Below are positions 18,914 to 29,685 of a stretch of DNA of 64,000 nt, piece by piece (positions within the stretch are counted from its first letter, which is position 1; each line of letters opens with the position of its first letter). The position numbers were made by a program, and so were the translations under genes. Source of the DNA: Epithemia pelagica (taxonomy: Eukaryota; Bacillariophyta; Bacillariophyceae; Surirellales; Surirellaceae). The stretch spans positions 3,286,001 through 3,350,000 of the forward strand of contig OX337233.1 in the NCBI GenBank assembly GCA_946965045.2, written 5' to 3'. The notes under the pieces are model-generated. The model made no database searches. It worked only from the letters and a program-made list of their open reading frames with translations, and was not told the origin of the DNA.

Positions 18914-20070
18914 ATGCAGGCTTCCAATCCCCCTTCTCCCACCAGCCCACCAGGAGGAGATTCATCGGTACGGTATGAGCAACTTCCTTTGAACAGCCAC
19001 AACCATGATGCAGCATCGGCAGCAGTACCAAGTGGAGGACGAATCATTCGTCCTATAATACATCACCATCATCATCACGAGCAAGTGCTACCATTGCTGG
19101 AGAAGCCCAAGCGCCCCTTGTCGGCCTACAATCTGTTTTTTCGAGATGAGCGGCTCAGACTTTTGGCCAATCCTCCAGCCCATTTGGAGGGGGCAGATCG
19201 AAAAATGGGGCTAGCAGACATGGTGCGAACGATCGGAAGTCGATGGAAGACAATTGATCCAGAAACTAAAGCGAAATACGACAGTCTGGGGAGAGAAGAG
19301 AAAGTCAGATACAAGAAGAAGCTTGCAGAGTGGAAGCGCCTAATGAAAACGCAGTATTCCAAGACAAAGAAGATGGCACCCACAAATTCTGCGTCTGTGC
19401 CGTCCTATTATACGACAACGACCAGCACTGCCACTGGCATTGACGGTAGCGGCTTCCTCGCACAGCCTCATCCTCCAGTCGCATCGGCTGGAGGAGGTCG
19501 ACATTCGTTTACATTCTCTAGTAGCTCGTCATTCAACAGCACGAGCAGCAACATAAGCGATCAGCTGCAACAACAACAGCAGCAAGACCACCGCCTTGGG
19601 GAACGGGCGTATGCCGTCGCTGGCCCAGTGCCAGAAATGGGATATCACGAAGCACCGGGGAGAAATAGAACGCTTTTTTCTCCAGTGACAGTGACGTTAG
19701 CAGCAACAGTGCCATCGAAAGAGCTTCGTCTGTGTCGTATGCGACACATGCCCCGGTCGCTCCCTCGCTTGACGATGCAAACATGGCAGTGAGTCCTCGG
19801 ACACAACAACAACAACAACAACAACATTCTGTTCATACCTCTGCTGGGACAAGTATGAGTGGAGAGAATTCAGTGGGGATAGCACAACAAGAACAGCAAA
19901 CTAGGAGCACTCCTGTACAAGGAGCGGAGGGTGGAGATTCTTCGGATCCAACAACGAGAAGATCTCCCAGCAACGACTCTTTGCAAGGACCCGGCATTGG
20001 ACGACTTGCTCAGCAGCTTGATAGTGATGCAATGGACTATTTCATTGATTTGTTCCAATCGCAACCCTAG
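18914..20070 (+). CDS. HMG-box protein, two exons (359 aa)
   Basis: Exons 18914-19608 and 19686-20070; intron 19609-19685 (77 nt, GTATGC...TTTTTTCTCCAG, phase 2). Splicing joins two ORFs that otherwise seem frameshifted. Residues 64 to about 145 form an HMG box (KPKRPLSAYNLFFRDER, later RWKTID and YKKKLAEWK), a DNA-bending domain of the plant/fungal non-sequence-specific type. Before it lies a His run; after it come long Ser, Gln and Thr-rich regions, typical of disordered transcription or chromatin factors. Nuclear role expected. I chose Met 18914 because the upstream ORF extension is hydrophobic and follows an A/T-rich leader. Target genes cannot be guessed. Confidence 0.85.
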
Positions 20071-20254
20071 TACATACTCCTCTATTTTGTTATGCTTCGA
20101 AAACTACTCCTATTTCTAATAAGTTTTGCTACCCCAATACCCATACGAAATACACCGACCGTCTGTCCCTCTTCCCATCGTGCGACGTGCGACCTCCCCC
20201 CACCATGACCATGAGTGCGATCATCTGCATCATCTAACCTTATCACCCATCACC

Positions 20255-21097
20255 ATGAAGTTTCGTCCTTGTATAGACCTACACGGAGGCTGTGTGAAGC
20301 AAATCGTTGGTGGCACTCTTTCAATAGAAGAATCGTCGTCACAACCGAAACCCAGCAGTGGTGGCGTCGACTCATCAAGCACAACAACCACGTTAACTAC
20401 CAATTTTTCCACCGATCGTCCCTCATCGGAGTATGCCGACATGTACCGAACGGATCAGTTGAGTGGAGGCCACGTTATAATGCTGGGTCCTGGAAACGAG
20501 GAGGCTGCCCAACTTGCGTTAAAGGCGTGGCCTGGAGGTCTTCAAATTGGGGGAGGTATCACGGATGCGAATGCGCAATTGTGGTTGGATCGAGGTGCTT
20601 CTCATATCATTGTCACGTCCTTTGTCTTTCGGAACGGTGTAATTGATTACGACCGCTTAACGAAGCTCGTCACAATTACTGGGAAAGAGCGCTTAATCTT
20701 GGATCTTTCTTGTCGGCGGCGGCCAGAAAACAACGGGGGTGGACCCTATTATGTGGTGACGGATAAATGGCAAAAGTTCACAAACGTGGAGGTCAGTGAA
20801 GCCAATCTGCAACACTTGTCCCAGTACTGTGACGAGTTTTTGGTGCATGGGGTCGACGTGGAGGGAAAACAGTGTGGTATCTTGGAAGATTTGGTCACTA
20901 TTTTGGGAACATCGTCCCCTATACCCGTGACGTACGCAGGGGGAGTACGAAGTATCCAAGATTTGGAACTTGTCAAGCGACTCGGATATGGCAAGGTGGA
21001 TTGTACCGTCGGGAGTGCTCTGGATATCTTTGGAGGATCGCTATCCTACCGAGATGTGGTGGAATGGCACAATCAACAACAAACACCAAAAGAGTAA
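20255..21097 (+). CDS. HIS6: HisA: ProFAR isomerase (280 aa)
   Basis: Catalyses the Amadori isomerisation of the ProFAR intermediate to PRFAR, the fourth step of histidine synthesis. It is a TIM-barrel protein: FRPCIDLHGGCVKQIVGG at the N-terminus carries the first catalytic Asp, LQIGGGIT and VTYAGGVRS are the two phosphate-binding strands, and VHGVDVEG carries the second barrel-half Asp. The length is close to yeast HIS6 (about 260), with a Ser/Thr insert around residues 28-48. I chose Met 20255, where the barrel begins; in-frame Met 20126 would add 43 His/Pro-rich residues, possibly a plastid leader. Single exon. Confidence 0.9.
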   Translation: MKFRPCIDLHGGCVKQIVGGTLSIEESSSQPKPSSGGVDSSSTTTTLTTNFSTDRPSSEYADMYRTDQLSGGHVIMLGPGNEEAAQLALKAWPGGLQIGGGITDANAQLWLDRGASHIIVTSFVFRNGVIDYDRLTKLVTITGKERLILDLSCRRRPENNGGGPYYVVTDKWQKFTNVEVSEANLQHLSQYCDEFLVHGVDVEGKQCGILEDLVTILGTSSPIPVTYAGGVRSIQDLELVKRLGYGKVDCTVGSALDIFGGSLSYRDVVEWHNQQQTPKE

Positions 21098-21530
21098 CCA
21101 TGAAGCAACCTTTCAGTGTTTATGAGATGAGGCACTCACGATAGACGGAGCATGTCCTTTTTTCAGGTAGCTCCTGGATGCCTTGAACCATCAAATGGGC
21201 TCTGTCGTCCTCTGTCCTATCCTAAGTTGCTTCTTTTGGCGCATCTGTTCATGACGAAGTCAGAAACTCTGCATCAAGGAAAGAGCTGCTCAAAGACATG
21301 CTCTAGTAATCTAGTGGTTGCATAAATTGCTCGCTTGATATTTCCTTTTGATCTAAGTTGCAATAGGATGTATGGAACTAGACACTAGGGTAAGAACTGG
21401 CAAACTATGAAACTACGTGTTGCTACTACTCCTTTAGAGGGAAAACTAGGGATCTCGCTGTCGCGCGTACGTACTTCGTCCTTTTGTTGGAGCGAAGAAT
21501 TCGTTCCGACAGCACTTTTTCTGTCGGACC

Positions 21531-22388
21531 ATGGCGAAGGAAGCTACACCACCAAACCAGGAGGAACAGCAACATCCACAACAACATGTGTGTCTCTTTG
21601 GTATCTCTGCCGACCCTCCTACAGGAACTGCCGGTCATGTGGGAATTGTGAAACAGTTGCTGTCCTACTTTAGGATGGACGACACGAGTGAGGGTCCTCC
21701 ATTAGTCGACCAGATTCGCATCCTTCCGGTATATCGTCATACCTACGTGGACAAACGCAATCGACTAATCGCGTTTGAGCATCGAATGGAACTCTGTCGT
21801 CGAGCATTTTCCAATTTATCTCCCCAGGTGGTGGTGGCCACCGATGAATACGAATCGTGGAAACGTGCAGCAGCAGCAGCCGAGGCCAGTCCAGGACACT
21901 CGACTGAAGCCGTGGTGGTGGTGGGAACGGCCGCCTTGTTGGAATATTTGCAGGAACAAGAACCAAGCACGGTCTTTTCCTTTTGTTTGGGAGCCGATTC
22001 CTTTATCAGTCTGGTCCAAGGGAAATGGAAGGAAAGTGAACGAGTTCTCCAACTCTTGCAAGGGCGATTCATTGTGGTGAATCGAGTCTACGACCCATCC
22101 ACAACGACGCCAGATGACGACGACAAGAACATCCAACAAACCAAGGAACTGGAGACACTGGTCCAATCGGTGCCGGGAGCGCGATTGTTACCACCCAATC
22201 CAGAACTGGGAAGTGTCAGTTCCAGTCAGATCCGTGCCCTGCTTCAAGATCCAATAGAACGACAAGCCCTGTTATCGAAACGGCTCCACAACGACAAGGA
22301 GGAGACGAATCCTAGTAATGATGAGACCATGATTGCCTCGTCAGTGCTGGAGTATATCCAAGAACATGGATTGTATGAGGCTTCCTAG
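21531..22388 (+). CDS. Nicotinamide/nicotinate mononucleotide adenylyltransferase-like protein (285 aa)
   Basis: A nucleotidyltransferase-fold protein of the NadD/NMNAT type, expected to transfer AMP from ATP to (nicotinate) nicotinamide mononucleotide in NAD synthesis. Near the N-terminus, FGISADPPTGTAGHVG has the TxGH nucleotide-binding motif with H36. Near residues 230-235, SSSQIR corresponds to the ISSTxIR motif. Between them are LGADSF and Ala-rich and acidic inserts. The C-terminus (VLEYIQEHGLYE) is typical of NadD proteins. Start Met 21531 follows a strongly non-coding leader. Single exon. Substrate preference cannot be read from sequence; other members of the fold are less likely. Confidence 0.75.
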   Translation: MAKEATPPNQEEQQHPQQHVCLFGISADPPTGTAGHVGIVKQLLSYFRMDDTSEGPPLVDQIRILPVYRHTYVDKRNRLIAFEHRMELCRRAFSNLSPQVVVATDEYESWKRAAAAAEASPGHSTEAVVVVGTAALLEYLQEQEPSTVFSFCLGADSFISLVQGKWKESERVLQLLQGRFIVVNRVYDPSTTTPDDDDKNIQQTKELETLVQSVPGARLLPPNPELGSVSSSQIRALLQDPIERQALLSKRLHNDKEETNPSNDETMIASSVLEYIQEHGLYEAS

Positions 22389-23516
22389 CAATCCAATTTG
22401 GCACTGTCTGTCTCACGAAAGTCGATCGTCTACCGATAATGATGAGTCAAAAGAGGGAAGCGCCAAGAATCCAGTGCGTACCCTGCTATATTGTGAAGTT
22501 GTGGAAGGATTCGAGTGCCGCAGCAGAGAGGCACAATCGACTTGGTTGTTGTTTGTTGGAGAAGAAGGGGCCGACAATCTGCTTCTTGTCCCCGAGAAAC
22601 GGTTCCCATACTTCTTTTGGTTGTCTATTGATTGTAGTTCCGTGGAATACTCCCATGCGATGATTCGCAGCCTCAAACGACGTGTGGAACAACCCTATCT
22701 CTCTAGGTAGCTGGGATCTTCTCTCCCTGATGTGGAATGACCATTACACAATGTTCTGTAGCTGCCTCTCGCCAGCAAAATTCAAAGAAGATCTCCACAA
22801 AGTGGAAACATCAAGGGCAGTCACCGACTGTCGCTTCTATACCATGAAAACCGCGGCCAGAAAGATCAACGTGTATCACGTTTTCTGGACCACAGGCGCG
22901 ATGGGATCACAGGTAATTCCAAAACTGATTGGAGAAACTCACGGTTGTTTGCACATCATTGTGCAATAGCCCTGTCACGAAAACTATCCGCAAGTCCTGG
23001 AATTCGTGAAGGGGGAGCAGTTGTTCTCTCGGTCGAGTTCAACTTGTGTGGACCCTTTACGTCGTTGCGTTGGTCATCGACTCCGCGACACCAAGCTGTC
23101 TTTTCAACTGACTCCTCCAGAAAGGGACTGATAACTGGAGAATTATTAGGATGTTGGAATGAAAGTGTGCTCATTCTGCTTCTTGCGTTGCCTTCATTGC
23201 AACCATTGACACCTTTATATGGTTGTTACCAGTAAAGTCGATTGACCCTATGATAGACTCTATCGAGGCTAACTCCTAATAGTTCTGATAGAATGTCATG
23301 ACACATAACCCATTCATCGAGAATTCCGAGCTCCCGAAAACCCCATCATTGTACACTCTGTCTCATACCCCCAAAGCAGTGCTGACGTTTCCTACACATT
23401 GTTCCTCACCCCCAAGAGTTGATGCCTCGCCTTTCTCGCACCACAATAGAATATCTTGTGTCCATTGTCTGTTGTTCCAAACAGAACAAAAGCAAGCAAA
23501 AGCAACGAAACAAACC
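22389..23516. other. Intergenic, no convincing gene
   Basis: Short ORFs (for example 22439-22663 and 22682-22969) have no motif or partner exon I can support. The last 250 bp are the likely promoter of the zinc transporter. Confidence 0.4.
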
Positions 23517-25058
23517 ATGGGCACCCATTCGACGGCTCACGGCCATGACCATTCACACCATCACCATCATTCTCATGACGACGAGGCACCATCCAGTGGT
23601 TCTACGACAAAACATGCGGACACCATGTGTAGTTCCCACGGAGGTGGCGCCAAGTCTTCGTCGTGTTCTTCGTCTCACCACCAACAAAGCGAAGTGATGC
23701 GTCGGTTAAAGACTGCCATGGCCTTGTGTTCCGCCTTTTTGGTGGTCGAAGTCGTGGGTGGATACTTTGCAGGATCCTTGGCCATTTTATCCGATGCGGC
23801 CCATTTGTTTGCCGATTTGGCCAGTTTTGCCGTGGCCATTGGATCCGCGCATTTGGCCTCCTTGCCACCGACGGATTATCATACCTTTGGTTTGAAACGA
23901 ACCGAATCCTTGGCGGCCCTGCTCAGTATGATATCCTTGGCACTCGTTTCCGTGTATTTGGCCATGGAGGCCGTCCGTCGATTGTACAAAATTCTAGCGC
24001 CCAATCAAGAACAAGAAGAAGTCAATGGCAAACTCATGAGTCAAGTCGCAGCCATTGGTGTCATTGTCAATTTGGCCCTGGCATGGGTGCTGGGTGTGGA
24101 GAATCATGTCCACTTGCCAGGAGCAGACCACGATCATTCGCATGATCATGGTCATCATGGAGAGGATGATCATGGTCATCATCACGGCCATTCACACGAC
24201 AACCACAAAGAAGAAGAACAGGGTGGACACAAAAGCCATTCCGAAAATTCTACAAAAGGCGGGCATGATCATCAGGGGGAGCATGAACACGAACACGAAC
24301 ACGAACATAGTCATGGCCACCATGCGTCAGGCCTGGAGGATCATTCGCACGAACACCATCATGACGGAGACGTGGAGTCCGCTCCCTTGCTGCACAGCAG
24401 TGACGATTGTCATGCAGACCATGGTCCCAAAACCTATAATTCAGTGGCGAGTAAAAAGGAGCATGCAAAGAAAAAGAACAAGAGCGAAAGCAGTCCCCTT
24501 CGAAACGTGAATTTACATGCCGCCTATTTGCATGTCTTGGGAGACTTGTTGCAATCCGTTGGTGTCCTGATTGCTGGTCTGATCATTTGGTACAATCCCC
24601 AATGGGCGTGGGTAGACCCGGTGTGTACCCTCTTCTTTTGTGCCTGCGTCTTTTATTCGACTCTATCCGTGTTGCGAAATTCCGTAGCGGTCCTCTTGCA
24701 GGAAACACCCTCCAATGTCAATTGGCAACATGTTTACGATTCCATTGAAAGTATTGAAGGAGTCAAGAATGTCCATGATTTGCACATTTGGTCCATTTCG
24801 CATGGCATTCCGTCCTTGTCGGTCCACTGCTCTTCGGACGGCGATCCCCAAGTGGCCATGAAACGCATTTCCTCCTTGCTCAAGAACGAAATGGGCATTC
24901 ATCACATTACCATTCAAATACAAGAAGGAACTGGCGATTGTATTACCTGCGCCAATGTGGGTTGTGATAGCGCTCGCCTCGAAGAACGCAACAGTTTTCG
25001 AAAGCCTGGTAGCACAAGCATTCACAGCAGTGGAAGCAGCCATCATACTCCTGTCTAA
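23517..25058 (+). CDS. CDF family zinc transporter, ZnT/SLC30-like (513 aa)
   Basis: A cation-diffusion-facilitator, exchanging Zn2+ (perhaps Co2+ or Cd2+) for protons, probably into the vacuole or secretory compartments. The N-terminus is His-rich. Six membrane segments follow, with the metal site HxxxD in TM2 (H96, D100 in SDAAHLFAD) and again in TM5 (H339, D343 in HVLGD), the H/D pattern of zinc-selective members. Between TM4 and TM5 is a very long loop (about residues 200-305) of His, Asp and Glu repeats that can bind zinc. The cytosolic C-terminal domain has VHDLHIWSI and a terminal CxxC-like patch (CITCANVGC). Start Met 23517 (MGTHSTAHGHDH); the longer ORF upstream is leader. Single exon. 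Confidence 0.92.
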   Translation: MGTHSTAHGHDHSHHHHHSHDDEAPSSGSTTKHADTMCSSHGGGAKSSSCSSSHHQQSEVMRRLKTAMALCSAFLVVEVVGGYFAGSLAILSDAAHLFADLASFAVAIGSAHLASLPPTDYHTFGLKRTESLAALLSMISLALVSVYLAMEAVRRLYKILAPNQEQEEVNGKLMSQVAAIGVIVNLALAWVLGVENHVHLPGADHDHSHDHGHHGEDDHGHHHGHSHDNHKEEEQGGHKSHSENSTKGGHDHQGEHEHEHEHEHSHGHHASGLEDHSHEHHHDGDVESAPLLHSSDDCHADHGPKTYNSVASKKEHAKKKNKSESSPLRNVNLHAAYLHVLGDLLQSVGVLIAGLIIWYNPQWAWVDPVCTLFFCACVFYSTLSVLRNSVAVLLQETPSNVNWQHVYDSIESIEGVKNVHDLHIWSISHGIPSLSVHCSSDGDPQVAMKRISSLLKNEMGIHHITIQIQEGTGDCITCANVGCDSARLEERNSFRKPGSTSIHSSGSSHHTPV

Positions 25059-25331
25059 CACTATACAAGTTCGATTCCTATATCCCCATAACTACATTGT
25101 ATCATAGAAAAATCGAAACCGCTATACATTCCTTCTTACATGGATCAAATGCGGCCAAAAAGCGGAGATTAAAAAGTTTGGCCAGTAGGGGACAGTATCA
25201 CGTTCCCCCTTACATTTCGATGCATTGTGGGAACTGTTTGTTGTTGCTTTCACGGCAACCCAGCTAAAAAAGCGTTTCCTGTATATATATAGAGGGTAAT
25301 AACCATCAATCGTCTCCTTCCTTCTCAGGCC

Positions 25332-25845
25332 TTATTGGGTTTGTTGCTGTTGTGCCAATTGTGCTTGTTGTTGCTGTTGAACCGCTTGGTGTTCGGCAAA
25401 CCGTAGTCCGACACGTTGTGTCATCTTAATGTAGCGAGCTGAAAAACACCAAAACAAGAAGAGTGCAGGTATATATGAGGAATTGGTCGAATGAATGCGG
25501 CTGTGATTGATACACTTCTGAAAAAGAGACGTACTGGCACATTGTTCCACACAGCTAATCTCGGACTTGTCCAAGGCCTTGCTTCGAAAGGATGTCACAC
25601 AGGAATCGAAGCATCGGGCCACCAAATTGTTGTACATGCTAAAAACCACCGTACAGAGGGGGAAATGACATGATGGAACGGAGCAAGAACGGGAAGTTGA
25701 TTAAATGAGTACACGAGTCGCAGAATAACATAGGGGTTCGATGTTTCAGAGCAACGTACGTCAGGGAGTCCTTTAATTGGAGCTGCTCCATTTCCTTCAT
25801 GAACAACTTTTGTTGGTGTGGTGCCAAACCTTGAACAGCCTCCAT
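25332..25845 (-). CDS. TIM9: Mitochondrial import chaperone TIM9, three exons (98 aa)
   Basis: Exons (minus) 25760-25845, 25535-25638, 25332-25438; introns of 121 and 96 nt both begin GTACGT and end TTTTTAG and TTTTTCAG. The spliced protein has the small-Tim twin CX3C motif (CFDSC and CVEQC), MYNNLVARCF ahead of it and RVGLRFAEH after it, the signature of Tim9. With Tim10 it forms a hexamer in the intermembrane space that escorts hydrophobic carriers to the inner membrane. The C-terminal tail of Gln/Ala repeats is an addition to the usual 80-90 residues. Divergent with RPS5; the 301 bp between their start codons must hold both promoters. Confidence 0.92.
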
Positions 25846-26146
25846 GATGATTGATATGAGTAGATGATGAACAGAGAGTTTGCGTAGTGGATGGTAATGA
25901 AATGGTTCCCCCTCCCTCGTCTCAAGGTGTGGTCGTCGTTGTGATTAGACATCCAACAGGGGGAGGGAGATGGCGCGTCTGATATGCGACCCGATCTCAT
26001 CGATGATTTACCTCTTACCGGTCTCACTAGTAACGCCACACAACGTGCGGCACGGCGGTACATTGTGGCTGCAACCCATACAAGTGTCTTGAGGTTTTTG
26101 TATTCGACTGGGTTACCCATTGGACCAAAAACGTAGAACAAGAACC

Positions 26147-26908
26147 ATGGCTGACGTTGAGGAACAACCGGCTGAGGCCGCCTCGGAATACGCTGAAGGA
26201 GAAGAAGCTCCGGAAGGCGGAGAGTTTGAAGAAGAGGAAGATGAATTCGTTCCGGTCGCTGGCAATGAGATTAAACTCTTTGGAAAGTGGTCGTTTGACG
26301 AAATCGAAGTCCGTGATATTTCGTTGGAGGTATGTATTCTGAGATTTTTGTTGAATGATTGGTGAGACGGCCTTGTCTCACATGTATTTTGTCTCGTGTA
26401 GGACTACATTGCGTGCAAAAATGATCACGCCACATACTTGCCGCACACAGCCGGACGCTACCAAATGAAGCGTTTCCGTAAGGCCTCCTGTCCTATTGTG
26501 GAACGACTTGCCTGCTGCCTTATGCGCCGCGGCCGCAACAATGGAAAGAAACTCATGGCCGTGAGAATCATCCAACATACACTGGAGATTATCCATTTGT
26601 TGACGGATAAGAATCCCATTCAAATTGTGGTGGACGCCATTATCAACTCGGGACCTCGGGAAGATTCCACACGTGTGGGTGGTGCCGGTGTGGTCCGTCG
26701 TCAGGCCGTGGATATGTCTCCCTTTCGACGTGTCAACTACGCCCTGTACTTGTTGGCCACGGGTGCCCGAGAAGCCTCCTTCCGAAACCTCAAGACCATG
26801 GCTGAGTGTCTAGCGGAAGAACTCATCAATGCCGCTCGTGGGTCCTCCAACTCGTATGCCATTAAGAAGAAGGATGAGATTGAGCGCGTAGCTAAATCAA
26901 ATCGCTAG
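26147..26908 (+). CDS. RPS5: 40S ribosomal protein S5 (uS7), two exons (229 aa)
   Basis: Exon 1 26147-26329, intron 26330-26401 (72 nt, GTATGT...TGTAG, phase 0), exon 2 26402-26908. The protein is a clear uS7: [17 protein letters not shown], then [50 protein letters not shown] and the C-terminal [15 protein letters not shown]. It sits in the small-subunit head near the E site and contacts mRNA. An acidic N-terminal extension of about 35 residues ([17 protein letters not shown]) makes it longer than the human protein (204 aa). Single intact gene, divergent from TIM9. Confidence 0.96.
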
Positions 26909-27502
26909 ATATTTCTATTTTTCTCACAATTTGTAATTTAGTGTTTTACCAGAAGAGATCCTCCCTGCGCGAAATGTCAGTTGGCTCAGCTTCTTTTATT
27001 ATCTAGTGTATTCCAAGCTTGGATAGAGGCTTTGTGCGCCATGTCAAATAGCCGACCTTCCCACGGTTCAGTGGTCCAAAATCGAACATTAACGCGCCAG
27101 TTCTACTACGGTATGATGAAGTCTATGCACATAGCCACCTGAAAATGGAATGGGAGTTGGAGGGAGAGACGGTATGATCGTGACCGTCCGAGACACAGAC
27201 AAGGAAGTGGAAAAAATGCAAAAAGAATGTCGATTTTGAATTTTGGTCAGGGACAGAAAGAATTATGACGTCATCATGCCAGCTTGCGTCATCACCGAAA
27301 GATCGCCGATACATCCAAGCGCGTGAATCCGTTTAAAGTATCATACTGACTTTCTCAATCAGTGAGTCGGGACAGCTGGAGAGCACGATGGATGACGTTT
27401 TCGACGGCATGGTATTGCGAAAGACAGCTTGTCGTCTGCCAAAGCAACAAAGTTACAAGTTACGCCTCTTCTTTCACTCTTTTGTAGAGAAGAACACCGA
27501 CC
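26909..27502. other. Intergenic, promoter region of the aminotransferase gene
   Basis: No ORF of interest. It carries the CRE-like sites listed at 27266 and an A/T-rich start right after RPS5 suited to 3'-end formation. Confidence 0.4.
27266..27273 (+). promoter_or_regulatory. CRE-like palindrome TGACGTCA
   Basis: A full TGACGTCA about 235 bp upstream of the aminotransferase start; 13 bp further on TGCGTCAT gives TGACGC on the other strand. In the diatom Phaeodactylum, TGACGT/TGACGC elements mediate CO2/cAMP repression of a carbonic anhydrase gene through bZIP factors. Whether they act here is inference. Confidence 0.4.
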
Positions 27503-29108
27503 ATGGTAACCATGATGCGACCAACAGCCACCAGAGCGGCAACCTCTGCCTGGAGAGCCGTCTCCTCCTCGGCGCAATCGACAATTCGTCGATCAACGAT
27601 CCGAACCATGGCCACCTTTCCCGATGCCTCGTCTCTCAACTACCCAATCGTCCCCAAGGAGGATTTTGGGGCCTTTAAGGAATATTCCGTGATTCATACG
27701 GATCGATCCCTCAATCTCATGTCGGATCCCTTTCAACGAGTCATGAGGGATTTGAATCAATTGCTCAAGGTCACCTACAATGCCGATAAGGTCATTATTG
27801 TGCCAGGGTAAGATTCTCTTTCGATGAAAATACGATTCAAGCCTGGCACCGTGTCTGTCATTTGCAGTACCTTGTATATGGCCCTCTCTGTGATCCTACA
27901 TCTTGTCTTACGAGTACTGGTTCTGTCATTTATTGCATTGTTCTCTTTGTTTTATGAATGGTTGTTGGCCATGTTCTCTTTTTCCTTTATCCTGTTTTTG
28001 ATAATTTGATTTTGTTTGGTCTTGCACCTTCTTGTCGCGTCATTGATTTTGGGACTGTGATGTTCTCCTTGCGACTCGTTTTGTTGTGAAACTACTCTAT
28101 AGATCTGGAACCTATGGCATGGAAGCTGTAGCGCGTCAATTTGCCAATGACGAACATGTCATGGTGGTGCGCAATGGATGGTTTTCCTACCGATGGACCG
28201 AAATTTTGGAAATTGGCGACATTCCCAAGTCGCATACGGTCCTCAAAGCCCAACCCGTGGCGAACAATGATGCACCCCATGTGCAGTACGAACCCCATCC
28301 CGTCGATCAAGTGGTGGCAAAAATTCACGAGGAACGTCCGGCCGTCCTGTTCATGCCGCACGTGGAAACTTCGGTGGGAATGATTTTGCCGGACGATTAC
28401 ATTCGCCAAGTGGCGGCCGCCATGCATGAAGTGGGCGGTTTGGTCGTCTTGGATTGCATTGCCTCGGGTACCGTGTGGGTGGATATGAAGGATGTCGGTG
28501 TCGATGTCTTGATTTCGGCGCCGCAAAAGGGATGGACCGGCCCACCCTGTGCCGCCTTGGTCCAATTGTCCCAACGGGCCGTGGACCAGATGGAACATAC
28601 CAAGGAAACTTCCTTTTCCATGTCCTTGAAACGATGGGGCGCCATTATGGACACGTACGAAAATGGCGGCTTTGCCTACCACACCACCATGCCGACGGAC
28701 GCCTTGCGCGATTTTCACGAAATTTCGGTCGAAACCTTGAAATTCGGCTTGCCCGAACTCAAGGCGGCGCAACTCCAATTGGGAGCCGCCGCCCGCGCCG
28801 TCTTGGACAATCGGAATTTGACCAGTGTCGCTGCTCCGGGCTTTGCCGCACCCGGTGTCTTGGTCTATTACAGTCCCGGAGACGATACGGCCAATCCGGT
28901 CATGATGACCTCCTTCAAGGAACAAGGATTGCAAATTGCCATGGGAGTCCCATGGAAGATTGATGAACCACAAGGACTCAAAACCTTTCGTGTAGGATTG
29001 TTTGGATTGGACAAATTGGGACACATTGACGCCACGGTTGGTACTTTGGAAAAGGCCTTGGATCAAGTCTTGACCGATTTGGGACAATCCGGTAGCAAAG
29101 CGGCATGA
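27503..29108 (+). CDS. Class V aminotransferase, alanine/serine-glyoxylate type, two exons (436 aa)
   Basis: Exon 1 27503-27807, intron 27808-28102 (295 nt, GTAAGA...CTATAG, phase 2), exon 2 28103-29108. PLP-dependent enzyme of the alanine-glyoxylate/serine-pyruvate family, which makes glycine from glyoxylate in photorespiration. The PLP lysine is K244 in SAPQKGWTGPP; VPGSGTYGMEA forms the phosphate-binding N-terminal loop; LDCIASGT holds the pyridine-binding Asp. The first 35 residues are rich in Arg, Ser, Thr and Ala with no acidic residue, a good mitochondrial presequence. No peroxisomal SKL-type tail (ends SKAA). Upstream CRE-like sites may tie it to CO2 supply. The exact amino donor is not certain. 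Confidence 0.87.
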
Positions 29109-29685
29109 GATTCTTCCATTCTTTGACTTTTTAAACAATAGAGAAACATACTACATTGTTGTCTACGCATTGCAGTCGTAGTGATATTCGGTATCTGTAG
29201 ATTTCTATAGAAAGCAACGACGGTAGCATCAAGGTCTAAACGAAACCAATGCGTGTTGCAAAACAAGCACCCTGCCGTGACAAGTACGGATACGAGTGCA
29301 GATTTCTAGGAACCGTGCATGGTATGGAAGATGTGTATCTTTCGTAGCAGTTTCTCTATGACACCAACCGAGTGGCGTTTATCTATGACATGTCGAATCT
29401 CGAACTCGTGTCGTTCGATGAACGATTCCCTGTACAACACGACGACGACGACAGTTTCCAAATGATTGCGCGATCCTCATGGACCGACCGACACAGTGTA
29501 TCGTGACACGAACAACATGGTATTAGATCCAGTGAATGGGACCGAGCAAGCGGCCTTGCGCGCGCATGTTCTCAACGGGAAATTCACGTTTGTGTGTGTG
29601 CTCGGTTTGACACGCACACTCGTGGCTGTCTTCCCCATCGTATCGCCTCTAATAGACTAGTGTGTTTCGTTGTTGTTGTTGTTGG
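29109..29685. other. Intergenic between convergent genes
   Basis: Holds the 3' regions of the aminotransferase and of the acetyl-CoA transporter. Short ORFs such as 29466-29660 are not supported. Confidence 0.4.

Noticed and set aside
19670-19685. Programmed -1 frameshift at the T6 run in the HMG-box gene
   Set aside because: A canonical GTATGC...CAG intron of the right length and phase explains the frame change fully.
28092-29138. 348-codon ORF opposite the aminotransferase
   Set aside because: It is the antisense shadow of the aminotransferase exon; composition (many His, Gly, Arg) and lack of motifs match a mirror frame.
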